Source of the DNA: Rhizomys pruinosus
Lineage: Eukaryota > Chordata > Mammalia > Rodentia > Spalacidae
Assembly (NCBI GenBank): GCA_009823505.1
Contig: VZQC01009601.1
Coordinates: 508,171-572,170 of the forward strand
Length of the DNA: 64,000 nucleotides
Direction: 5' to 3'
Shown piece after piece: positions 22,656 through 32,815 of the stretch; position 1 is the stretch's first letter; the number at the start of each line of letters is the position of its first letter. The notes beneath the pieces were generated by a model. It had not been told where the DNA came from and ran no database searches. It worked only from the letters and a program-made list of their open reading frames with translations. The position numbers and the translations under genes were made by a program.

Positions 22656-22749
22656 AGAGGTCACCTTGTAACTTGATTAAGAAATATTGGATGAAATGCT
22701 CAAAAGCTCAATAAAAAATTAAGGAAAAAAAGAAAGAGGTCACCTTGTA
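22656..22749 (+). mobile_element. 64-bp retro-insertion with TSD
   Basis: Target-site duplication agaggtcaccttgta at 22656-22670 and 22735-22749 brackets a 64-bp insert. The insert holds a polyadenylation signal (aataaa) followed by an A-rich tail. This is a severely 5'-truncated retrocopy of an L1 or mRNA 3' end. Confidence 0.85.
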
Positions 22750-23330
22750 GAGAGTGGTTTTGCTTTGTCGAATAGATGGAATGGGACTCTTCTAAGGAGA
22801 GAATGTTTGGGGTGTAACAAAAAGATCAGTTGATGTCACTGCATCTTAATTAATTTATAGTGATTCTGTTTCCTCTGTCTATACAGTGACAAACTCATTT
22901 CACCCACCAGATTAAGTAGGTTTTCATGTGAAAATTCTCAAAGCAGAGATAAATCCACCAGTTCATAAACACTGCTCCTTAAATCTGCACATGAGGATGT
23001 TTTGTGTCCATTTCTACAGTGGAGACAAGGCAGACAGAGCCCAGGGTTCTGAGAAAGGAGAGGTCCACTCATTCTTCACACGCAGGTCCCACAATGGGGA
23101 CGAATGGATGCAACGAAGGCACTAGGTGAAGGTCCTGACTTTGATGAGCTGAGACTCTAAGGAGCCTAATTAATAACAAGATTCATATTCTGAGGATATA
23201 TAATATAAATAATATAATTTATAATGTAATATTAAAATTTCACACCTAGTATCAGTCAGGGTGTCAGGAATCTAGACATGATACCTCAACTTGTAATGTT
23301 CCAAATAATTATCAGTTGGCCTGTTCGGGA

Positions 23331-23435
23331 TCAAGTTCTGCTTTCTTTTTTTTCCTTTTTCTTTTTTTTTACAAATTTACATCTTTAAGTCTGTGGTAGG
23401 TAAGGTCTTGCTGATTTCTCAAGTTCTGCTTTCTT
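23331..23435 (-). mobile_element. 71-bp antisense retro-insertion with TSD
   Basis: A 17-bp target-site duplication tcaagttctgctttctt (23331-23347 and 23419-23435) brackets an insert starting with a T-rich tract (reversed A tail) followed by about 47 bp of body. The body matches no SINE or L1 end that I know, so the source RNA is unidentified. Confidence 0.85.
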
Positions 23436-23924
23436 ACCCATGGTGACCTGCACTCTGGCCTTCTCCTCAGGTCGCAGCCCCGCCGTGCTGCACTCTCCCT
23501 TCTGTACTTTATTCCTTTTGTTTCTCTTTTCTGCTGTGTTATCTCCATTTTATCTGAGCATCAGTCCTTTATTTCCAGTGTTTCTAAACTGATGACTTTT
23601 CTCCCCAGACTGTCTTGCGGCGGGCAGAAGAGAGCACTGGTCTTCTGCACTCCCAGACTTGATTCCCATCACAGTCCACTGAGCTCTTAGAAGCTTTTTT
23701 AGGTCATTGCTTGCTCAGGCAGGAGCAACCCTGAGACCCTAGCACAGGTGCAGTGTAATGTAAGAGGCACTGAGCAAACTCAGTGAGCACATGCTCAATG
23801 CAGGCCAAGAGAATAGTGTAGTCCGTGAAATGAGAGCAAATACAGCCACCGCGTGTGCTTGGAAAGGTGGACAGAAAGGGACGGAGAGCTGAAGGGCGGG
23901 CCAGCTCAGGTCATGCGTTCAGGC

Positions 23925-24170
23925 CCCGACGCAGTAACCTCCATCCCAAACGTGGCTGCATTTGGAGGATATCTTTTCAGAAGGATAATTAAGTTCAAAT
24001 GATGCACCCGCCACCAGGTCAGCCCCCAATCCAAACTGGAGCCAAGGAGAGTGGCCTTCAGAGCCAGCCCTGCCCTCTCCTTGATGGTGGACATTGAGGC
24101 CTTGGGACTCTGAGAAATAGATTTTGGTTGTTTAGGCCATTCGGGCTGGGCTGCAAGTTCTCTTCTTTAG
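23925..24170 (+). mobile_element. MLT1-type MaLR LTR, sense, old
   Basis: Phrases typical of MLT1 LTRs occur in order: gtggctgcatttggaggata, ttcagaaggataattaag, then after about 110 bp ccttgggactctgagaaata and gttgtttaggcca. The middle is eroded. No internal retroviral sequence is attached, so it is a solo LTR. Confidence 0.75.
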
Positions 24171-24444
24171 AAATTACCCCCATGGTTCTTGTCTCATGTG
24201 TTAGAACCAAGTGTCTCCTCCCTTGAGGAGACCTTTCCCTGTTTGTGAAAACACAACTGGCTGCACAGGTGAAGGATCTCACAGTTTTTGTCCCTCCTCT
24301 TCCCATCGCTTCAGCCCAGGGATTGACTGGGCCGCAAACTAAGCCTCTTGGTTTAGCGGCTGGTCAGTGGGTAGCACACTCAGAACAAGGTGCACATTGT
24401 GTTCCGTGGGTCTAAGTTTCAACAATTGAGCGATTGTTTCCCGC

Positions 24445-24744
24445 GTGGAACCCCCTGGCACTGGGGTCACCAGAGCTGACTCTCAGTTCAGAGCAAACTT
24501 AACAGACAAGTTCAAGGTGAGGGCCATGTCCACTTTACAGAGACCTGACATTGCATCTATAAAGCCAGAACTGGTCAAAAGAACAGGAGTAATAGGTCAT
24601 CTTGTAGAGAAAGAGACCGTAAAAGAAAAAGCCTCATTTCTAAATTCACTAGAGATTCCAGATAAAGCAGACGGACCAATCTCAACAGATGTGGGTTCAT
24701 GCATTGAAAAGGTGACATCTTCCCACTTCTGTGGACTCTGGTGA
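24445..24744 (+). other. Unrecognised 99-codon open frame
   Basis: A forward frame outside any repeat I recognise, with a charged Lys/Glu-rich middle (for example KPELVKR and EKETVKEKA). I know no family for it. No upstream promoter or splice acceptor is convincing; an aataaa at about 24895 follows 150 bp later but without an A tail. A chance frame is more likely than an exon or retro-pseudogene. Confidence 0.12.
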
Positions 24745-25147
24745 ATGCTTGGGGGACAAACAGATAGGGGTATAGTTCCATTTCCTCTTTGAAAACTATA
24801 TTTCTGGGAACATCCTGATTAAGCACCACATGAAAGACTGATAAGGACAGAAAAAAAAGGAAAGAAACTTGTGCTTGCCAGAGTTGTGGAGGGAATAAAT
24901 AAAGCTTTTTATAACTCTATCAGGGGAAGGAAATACTAGAAATTACAGTAGATCTATTAAAAGGAATGGGGGGAAGTAATTTAAGAGGATTGCGAAATGG
25001 CTGGGTGCTCCAACACACCAAAATGCTGGTGAAATTGCCCCGTGTACACAGGCACAGCAAAAGCTGCGCCCAGAGTCAGTGTTCATGAGCAAAATCTCTG
25101 CCATGTAGACCCAAGGAACCGGGAGAACCAAGCATTAAAAAGAAATA

Positions 25148-25345
25148 GTGAGCTGGGTGTGGTGGCGCACGCCTTTAATCCCAGCACTTGGGAGGCAGAG
25201 GCAGGCAGATCTTTGTGAGTTCAAGGCCAGCCTGGTCTACAGAGTGAGTTCCAGGACAGCTGGGACTACAGGGAGACCCTGTCTCGAAAAGACAAAAAAA
25301 AGAAAAAAAAACAAAAAAAAACAAAAAAGCAAAAAAAAGAATACC
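25148..25345 (+). mobile_element. B1 SINE, young, long A-rich tail
   Basis: Close to the B1 consensus throughout (gagctgggtgtggtggcgca to gagaccctgtctcgaaaag), with a 60-bp tail of A runs broken by single C and G bases. Confidence 0.97.
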
Positions 25346-25764
25346 TAACTTCAATAAAAAAAAAAATTAAAGTCCAAGGGACTGGAAGGAATGTGCACAA
25401 ACACACAAACATTGTATTTTAAATAAAGTTGGTTTCCTCAGAAAGCAGTAGATATAAATGATGTTAGTTCTCAGTTTATGGAAAGTCATGGAGAAAAATC
25501 AGCTTCTCCGGCAGCTAGCTCCAACATCCAGAGATCATGTGTCTCTGGTTTCTACTCAATAAACTAAAAAGAAGACTGAAGGTTTCTGGGTACCCCTTCC
25601 TGTTACTGTTAGGTTTTTATTGAAATCGGACATGTATGTGTAAGAATAACAGTCAGGGAGTAGAGAAGGATTGCTTTGTCTAATTGACCTTCGTAGTCAG
25701 TATTACAGCTCTCCAGTGCCATGTGGGGATGGCTTGATGGGGCTGGCCCCTCGCCCTAATTCAT

Positions 25765-26095
25765 GTCTAAATTCTTGCCTTAGTCTATGTGTTGCTGACA
25801 AAATGCCACAGATCGGATATGGGTGATGTATAGACAAGGGGCATTCATCGTTCACAGTTCTGGTGTCTGAAGTCCAAGCTCAAGGCCCCACCACGTCTGG
25901 TGCCTGAACAACGCTCGGCTCTCCGTCCACCATGGTGCTACTTGGCCCAGTCTCCCCATGGCACTGGCGAAGTCCTCCTTGGTCCTGTCCATGAGGGCTC
26001 TGCCCTCACGACTGCGGATCCCAGGACTGAATACCATCCCAGTGGTGGTTAGGTGGATTGAGCATTCAGTCCACAACCCTTATGTTGGTTCCCGT
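25765..26095 (-). mobile_element. MaLR LTR, antisense, old
   Basis: Antisense MaLR end (ttagtctatgtgttgctgac, aaaatgccacagatcgg) and ttcacagttctggtgtctga, followed by C/G-richer LTR body. Edges are uncertain. Confidence 0.65.
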
Positions 26096-26286
26096 TGTGC
26101 TTTTGTGCCCAGACTGAAGCTTCCCATTGTTCCATTCCTTCCCCAATATAAATGTTGCTATTTCGATTTCAGGATCAATCCCCTGCCTAATCACTGGAGG
26201 CTGAGGGTTGAATTCTGTTTCCTTTGAGCAAAGCCTGGAGGGACCTGTGTACCTGCGGGTAGTGTCTGCTAAAGATGAGTTGACTC

Positions 26287-26541
26287 GGGCTGGAGAGATG
26301 GCCTAGCGGTTAAGAGTACCGACCACTCTTACAGAGGACCAGAGTTCGATCCCCAGCACCCACATGGCGGCCGAGAGCCGTCTGAAACTCCAATTCCAGG
26401 AGAACTCCAGTTCCAGGGGAATCTGAGACCCTCTTCTGACCTCCGCGGCACTGCACGACACGGGTGCACAGACTTGCATGCAGACAGTACATTCATACAC
26501 ATACAGAAATAAATAAAAATTAATAAAAAATTTTTAAAAAA
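26287..26541 (+). mobile_element. B2 SINE, full length, young type
   Basis: Full B2 with 17-bp internal duplication and A-rich tail. Target-site duplication aaagatgagttgactc at 26271-26286 and 26542-26557 is exact. Confidence 0.97.
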
Positions 26542-26992
26542 AAAGATGAGTTGACTCCTGGAGAGCCCTTCACCTCTGTGAAGATTTGCCCAGGTACAGG
26601 CAGCCCTTTGGTTCCCTTCAGGAGAACCCTCTAGAGCATCTAGGGACCAGCTGCTTTCCATGGGTTAAGGCTGGGGTGGGGGTGGGGCTGTGGCTGCAGC
26701 TTTCCAGGTAGACTCTACGCCTATTCAGCTTTTTCTCCTCTTCTCACCCTTAACTTTCTAGCATCAATTCAGTCTCTGCTCAACTCTCAAGGCTATTGAG
26801 CCTCATTCTTTGCTTTCCTTTTCTGTAGTGATGTTAGAGTCTTCGAAGGACAGTGGGACGGGATGAAGATGGCCTTGGACATAGTGGTAGAGGTGGCCAC
26901 AGTCTGTTCCCCTGACCTGAGTCACCATATAGAATCAGCCAGAATCCTTAAAAACACTATTAAAAAATGAGCCATAGAATACATTCACTTTC

Positions 26993-27238
26993 TTTTTTTA
27001 ATTTTATTTATTTATTTTCTATGTGTATGAATGTACTGTCTGCATGCAGGTTTGTGCACCGTGTCGTGCAATGCCATGGAGGTCAGAAGAGGGTGTCAGA
27101 TTCCCCTGGAATTGGAATTCTCCTGGAATTGGAGTTACAGACGTTCTCAGCTGCCATGTGGGTGCTGGGGATCCGACCCAGGTCCTCTGCAAGAGCAGTG
27201 GGCGCTCTTAGCCGCTAGGCTATCTCTTCAGCCCCAGG
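26993..27238 (-). mobile_element. B2 SINE, reverse, young type
   Basis: Full reverse B2 with the 17-bp duplication. Target-site duplication atacattcactttc at 26979-26992 and 27239-27252. Confidence 0.97.
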
Positions 27239-27291
27239 ATACATTCACTTTCAAAAGTCCCCTCCCAACACACACCACCACTGCATGCTTT

Positions 27292-27527
27292 CTTTTTTTA
27301 ATTTTATTTATTTATTTTATGTGTATGAATGTACTGTCTGCATATAGGTTTGTGCACCCGTGTCGTGCAATGCCGCGGAGGTCAGAAGAGGGCATCGGAT
27401 TCCCCTGGAAGTGGAGTTCTCCTGGAATTGGAGTTACGGATGGTTCTCAGCCACCATGTGGATGCTGGGGATCGAACCTGGGTCCTCTGCAAGAGCAGTC
27501 GGCGCTCTTAACCGCACTCTCCAGCCC
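27292..27527 (-). mobile_element. B2 SINE, reverse, young type
   Basis: Second reverse B2, 53 bp after the previous one, with its own target-site duplication ccactgcatgcttt (27278-27291 and 27528-27541). The different duplications show two independent insertions rather than a local duplication. Confidence 0.97.
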
Positions 27528-27769
27528 CCACTGCATGCTTTTAAGTATGCTCTACTTCACTGTCGTTCTTCAAATGTAGCATAGTGTCCCATTCCGTGGG
27601 TGGGTGTAGTTCACGGATACAATAACCCCATTTCCTCCTCACTGAGCTTGGTTGTAAACTTAAGTCTCCTAAATCAATTTGCAGAGGGGTCTGTGAGCCT
27701 GGGCTTGCCTCTCATTGACTCACATTTCCACCCATGAAACTTCTTAGACAAAAGGGGGGTGCAGTTTTT

Positions 27770-27998
27770 ACTTTTTCCTTTATTTTATTTTTACTTCACG
27801 TGTATGAATGTTTTGCCTGTATGTATGTAAGTGCACCCATGTCATGCAATGTCCAGGAAACCAGAAGAAGGCATCAGATCCCCTGGAACTAGAGCTATGG
27901 ATGGTTGTTAGCTGCCATGTGGGTGCTGGGAACTGAACCTAAGACCTCTGCAAGAGCAACCAGCGCTCTTAACCTCTGAGCCATCTCTCCAGTCTCTT
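27770..27998 (-). mobile_element. B2/B3 SINE, reverse, older
   Basis: Reverse B2/B3 without the 17-bp duplication (single cctggaactagagctatgg block), with more substitutions than its neighbours. Confidence 0.9.
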
Positions 27999-28219
27999 AT
28001 TTTATTTTTAGTGAAACATAAAAACATAAAAGTGGTACCTACTAATGGGGTGGTGTGTAATGTTTCAAGCATGCATGTATAAGGAACGCTTCAGTCAGCT
28101 CCAGTGCAGCATTGTTAAGGCTCTTTGCACTTTGTGATTACCTGACAGAGAGTTTTGTCATTGCTTTCACTCCCATTCCAGAGGACAGGACTGATTTTCT
28201 CACAAACCCAGATGTTATA

Positions 28220-28455
28220 CTTTTTTAAAAAATATTTTTTAATTTAATTTATTTTTTATGTGTATGAATGTACTGTCTGCATGCAGGTCTTTGCACCCAT
28301 GTGGTGCAATGCCGCGGAGGTCAGAAGAGGGCATCAGATTCCCTTGAAACTGGAGTCAAAGATGGTTCTCAGCCGCCATGTGGGTGTTGGGAATCGAACC
28401 CTGGCCCTTTGCAAGAGCAGTCAGCACTCTTAACCGCTGAGCCATCTCTCCAGCC
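28220..28455 (-). mobile_element. B2 SINE, reverse, without the 17-bp duplication
   Basis: Reverse B2 with target-site duplication cccagatgttata (28207-28219 and 28456-28468). It has the family's gcaatgccgcggaggtcag block but only one cttgaaactggagtc segment, so it represents the unduplicated form. Confidence 0.95.
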
Positions 28456-28520
28456 CCCAGATGTTATATTTTTAAACTTACAAATTTGACCGGACAATGC
28501 CATCTTATTTCAATTTTAGA

Positions 28521-28572
28521 CTTTTTTGTTAGTTATATAATCCTTTAGCTTTTTGTTAGTTATATAATCCTT
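28521..28572. repeat. 27-bp direct repeat, two copies
   Basis: gttagttatataatcctt occurs at 28528 and 28555 within two copies that each start with a ctttt run. A simple local tandem duplication. Confidence 0.9.
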
Positions 28573-28746
28573 GCTGTAAGGGGGATAATGGCCCTGTCTT
28601 TACCTTTGCCGGTTCCTCAGTGAGGATATTGCACCATGGAGAGGGGAGGTGGGCATGAAGCCCACCGTAGCTGAGGGGAAGGGGCTCAATATGATCAAAA
28701 TACATAGTATGAAATTCTTGAATGACTAATAAAAATATTTCAAAAT
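28572..28746 (+). mobile_element. L1 3' end, 5'-truncated
   Basis: L1 3'-UTR-like sequence ending ggggctcaatatgatcaaaa, gtatgaaattcttgaatg and then aataaaaatattt, which matches the remembered 3' end of rodent L1. A B2 has inserted just after it. Confidence 0.65.
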
Positions 28747-28758
28747 TTTTAATTGCAG

Positions 28759-29014
28759 GGCTGGAGAGATGGCCTAGCAGTTAAGAGCGCCGACGGCTCT
28801 TGCAGAGGACCCGGGTTCGATCCCCAGCACCCACATGGCGGCCGAAAACCGTCTGAAACTCCAATTCCAGGAGAACTCCAGTTCCAGGGGGAATCCGAGA
28901 CCCTCTTCTGACCTCCGCGGCATTGCACGGCACGGGTGCACAGACCTGCATGCGGACAGTACATTGATACACATACGGAAATAAATAAAATTTAAAAAAA
29001 AATTTTTTTTTTAA
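28759..29014 (+). mobile_element. B2 SINE, full length, young type
   Basis: Full sense B2 with the 17-bp duplication. Target-site duplication ttttaattgcag at 28747-28758 and 29015-29026. Opposite in orientation to the three young reverse B2 copies within 1.8 kb. Confidence 0.97.
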
Positions 29015-29359
29015 TTTTAATTGCAGCCTGAAGAATCAGTCTGGCCATGAGCTCCTGCTAAGCCCTTTTTCACAGAGCTTTGATCATATAAGGAAACCTG
29101 CTGGAGAAGCAGGGCTTGTAAATGAGTGATTGTTATTCATTCATCAAAATTTTATCCAGAATCAGCCATGTGTTAGGCTTGTTGCTGGATCCTGGGGGCA
29201 GAGAAATGTAAGAAACTGTGTTCACAGGATGCTTACAATGGATTTGGGAACTATTTATGATAATAAAGCAAAACTTTATAATCATAAAGTTGATCACCCT
29301 AGGAAGGGCAGAGTCTTCCACTAGGGGGACTGACCTTAGATAAGATAATGGACAATTAG

Positions 29360-29541
29360 CCTCCTGTGAACTGGAGCTGTGGTCCCCTCCTGTGAGCTGG
29401 AGCTGTGGTCCCCTCCTGTGAGCTGGGGCTGTGGTCCCCTCCTGTGAGCTGGGGCTGTGGTCCCCTCCTGTGAGCTGGGGCTGTGGTCCCCTCCTGTGAG
29501 CTGGGGCTGTGGTCCCCTCCTGTGAGCTGGAGCTGTGGTCC
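29360..29541. repeat. 26-bp minisatellite, seven units
   Basis: Seven units of cctcctgtgagctggggctg plus tggtcc. Units vary only at the g/a in gaactgg/gagctgg and in ggagct/ggggct; the outer units carry ggagct and the central ones ggggct. Reverse-strand frames rich in Gly/Ser/Gln through it are array artefacts, since 26 is not a multiple of three. Confidence 0.97.
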
Positions 29542-32330
29542 TGTACTGTGATCCATGGTTCCACAATCCTCTGGTGGTGGGCTGATGGTGGAGCAGACTG
29601 GAGGATAGAAGTCTTCTTGAGGTTTCACCTTCTCTGGGTGGCTGCACTCCCCACAGTCCCCTCCCTTGAGGTCCCAAGTTGCTCATGGTAGTGGCTTTGC
29701 CTCTGTGTTGGGCTTATGCTAGGGATGGGGTTGGAGGCAGAGGAGGAGATGGGGGAGTGGGGTGGGAGGTGGAAATGACAGATGTGTTGTTTCTAGTTTG
29801 GGGAGGACTGATTCTCTAGAATGGACTTCCCACCTCCCTTGATGGCCCTCTGTGACCTTGATGCCACAGGCTGTCTTAGGCATTGCATCATAGTCCTCAG
29901 CATTGCATCTTCCTCATTCCCAGGCACCAACAGGTTTTCCGCCATCTTCTTGTGACCTTTCTACAGTGTACCTTCCCTACAGAAAAGGTAAATCACCACA
30001 TCAAACTTCTTAGAGATAAAAATCACTGTCTGGCGTCACTTGCTAGCGTACAACTGACCTCTGAAATGCCAGAGAGCGTTACCAAAGGCCACTAAAGCAA
30101 TACAGCAAAATATTGGTCTCCCTGAGACAAGCAAGACTCCTCTGTCAGTATCAGCTACACCTCAACAGCCTGGAGATACTGTGCAACAGTGGCAGCCAAG
30201 TGTCTATATATATCCCAAATCTATTTGGCTATTAGCTCTCTCCTTGGAGGAATAACTCACAGCGGATGCCACAAGCTTATGTCCTCTAGTGGTTAGGAGA
30301 TGTTATAAGCCACAATAAGAACTTGTCACCCTTTATAGAGAAACCACAGTTTGCGGATTAGCATACCATCCAAGCATCTGTGTCTATGCTCACAGCTTAG
30401 CTTGACATAATAAGTGGTACTGCTTAAATGCCTGTACATCCAATAGCTTGTGCTTTGTTAGTATGACTAAAAAGGGTATCACTGGGAAAGCTGTCAATCC
30501 ATGAAGGGAAACAACCTGAACAGACTGGAGTCCAAAATGACAACTCCAAAGAAATTAGACTGTTTTCTTCTCACCCACTTGTGCCCCTTTCCCAAAGCCC
30601 AGGGAACAAACTGCGGAAGAGGAGGCGTGGTAGAATGTAAGGGCTGTGGAGAGATGGGGTGAATCATGAGACTACAGGAATATAGTCTGGACTCCTAACT
30701 GATCAACATGCCTGTGCATACAAGCTTCTCCAACTGGACTATGGGAACCTTGGGTTGTTCAAAATTTGGACATAGATACTTGCAAAATGCACCAATTACC
30801 GACTAACGTTAAAAAGAAGAAGGAAAAGAATAATTCACCCTAAGGCTTTTGAACTCTTGCTAAGGATTGAAATATAATTGCATTGTCTGTGCATAAGGGA
30901 TATTCTTGATTTCCTCTTCATTAATAAAATAATAAGAGAAGAGGAAAAATATTTCTAATTATAACAAAGTAAACTATAATATTTCCCACCTTATTTTCGT
31001 CACTTGTATCTTAATTCAGGTGCTGTTTTCTAACAGAGATCTTGCTTGCTGACTCCTTCTTCTGGTGGGGACTTGTGTTGCTTCTGTATTTTTCATGTAT
31101 ATTTCCCCCTATATTTCCTATGAGAAGCAGTCTGTCTTTCCTCCTTGGTCATAATTGTTGTGTAAGATGAATTTTTGGAGTCATTGTATCTTATTTGAGG
31201 CACTTTTTCTCTGTGTTTATAATCCAAACCAACACATCGATTCCCAGTTTACAGCAATACTAGTTTCTGTTCTCTGGATAGTTTGGATTATTGATGTTCC
31301 TGAACTCACATCCCTATAAACTCATTATAAAGAGAATATACATTTAAAGTACCAAGCCTGGCAGCAGCCAGCAGCCAAGCAGCACAAGACAGTGTAGTGT
31401 CCTAGCGTCCTGGGGTCTTCTGATCCCAGGGACGACCAGGATCTGTAGCCACTGCTACCCAGCACTGAGCATGAGAAATCGGGCCACGTCCTCCTAGCCT
31501 AGGGAAAAATACAAATTTAAAATCAAAGTGTGCTCACAACTTAAGCACACCACTTCACACCATCACAAAGAGTTAGGAGCCGTCTGCACTCAGCAGTTGT
31601 GGCTGTCGGCAGTCGCTATGGGAGTACTCTGGCCCCTCGTTTGTTTAGTAGTAGAGTCTACACAGTTGAGTCTAGTTTCTCCGGAGCCCACCCTGTCAGT
31701 CATCGTTCAGTCCCACCCTGTAAACATCTTTCCTGCAGACCTGTGACCCCGTTCATGGCAAGATGCTGTAAGGACACAGATTGCTGCCCCCTCTGGCAGC
31801 ACAGAGGGTGGTTTGACCTAAACATTTTCTCCTTCCGATGAGACCCACGTCTCTCCCTGCACTCGCCATGTCAAGGTTTCCTGCTCTCACATGCACCTCT
31901 GCTGCCTGTGATGTCCACACATCGTCGCTGCAGTCGGAACCCTAGTGGGATCCTTTCGCACTGGGTGCTCTGTGTCCTTGCACTCCCCGTGCCAGGGATG
32001 ATGGGATTCCACAATGGCCTCCCGTTTCTTGTGCCAAGTACTGAAAAGAGACAGTCACCACTTATGGAGTTAGTGAGCTAAATGTTCTGCTCAGCTGGCT
32101 CCCAGCAGCTTGTTCCATGTCTCGTGAGCAGCTTGTGCCAGTGTCTGAGCGGGGCTCCAGGGTCCCAGGCCTGCTGTCCCCACTCAGTGTTGTTCCTTGC
32201 CCTCAGAGACTGAGGACTCTTCTCCCTGTACGAGTTCCCTGACACCCAGTTATGGCTACTGTAGTATTTCACCTCTTCTGCTCTTGCTCCGCATTCTGAC
32301 CCTCGCCTTTCCCTTATGCTGTCTCCACAG
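29542..32330. other. Long stretch without recognised repeat or gene
   Basis: About 2.8 kb. The 29880-30960 part ends in an A-rich aataaaataataaga stretch and has the feel of a decayed retroelement, but I cannot assign a family. No frame exceeds 80 codons. A polypyrimidine run plus ccacag near 32322-32331 looks like a splice acceptor, but no coding frame follows that I recognise. Confidence 0.4.
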
Positions 32331-32815
32331 CTCCGTCACCGTGGTCTACACTCTGTGCTTCAGACATCTGTGAACACGGTTCATCCTTTTGGTGTTCCCA
32401 GAACAAATTCCGATCTGTAAACTAGGACTTCCTAGTTCTGGAGGTCCAAGGACCTGCGTTGATATCTGTTCTTCCTTGGTCGGGGCCTTGAAGCTCCATC
32501 ACAAGATGCTGGATGGCTCCATGGTAGAAGCTCATATGAACAGGAGAGATGACATGGAGGGACAGGAAGCCAAAGATGCAGAGTCATGTTGGGCTCCTGT
32601 GAAGCAAACTATGCCAGGAGCTAATTGGAGTCCTGTAAAAGCAGTAATCCCTTCCAGGGACGGTGCCCCCATAACCCTATCTTGAACTAGGCCTTACCTC
32701 TTAAAGGTCTTTCGGTGTCAACACGGCCACGCTGAACTCCTAGCATAAAAACATTTGGGGGACATGTCACATCCATGTCACAGTAACACCTGTCTAGGAC
32801 TCTGTTGTCTTATAG
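32331..32815 (-). mobile_element. MaLR-type LTR, antisense, old
   Basis: The right part reads like the antisense start of an MLT1-type LTR: aggccttacctcttaaagg, tttggtgtcaacacg-like text and then acatttgggggacatgtcac. The left edge is uncertain. Confidence 0.5.

Noticed and set aside
32322..32340. Splice-acceptor-like ctgtctccacagctcc
   Set aside because: Polypyrimidine plus cag is common; no recognisable coding sequence follows and the site lies at the edge of an old LTR.
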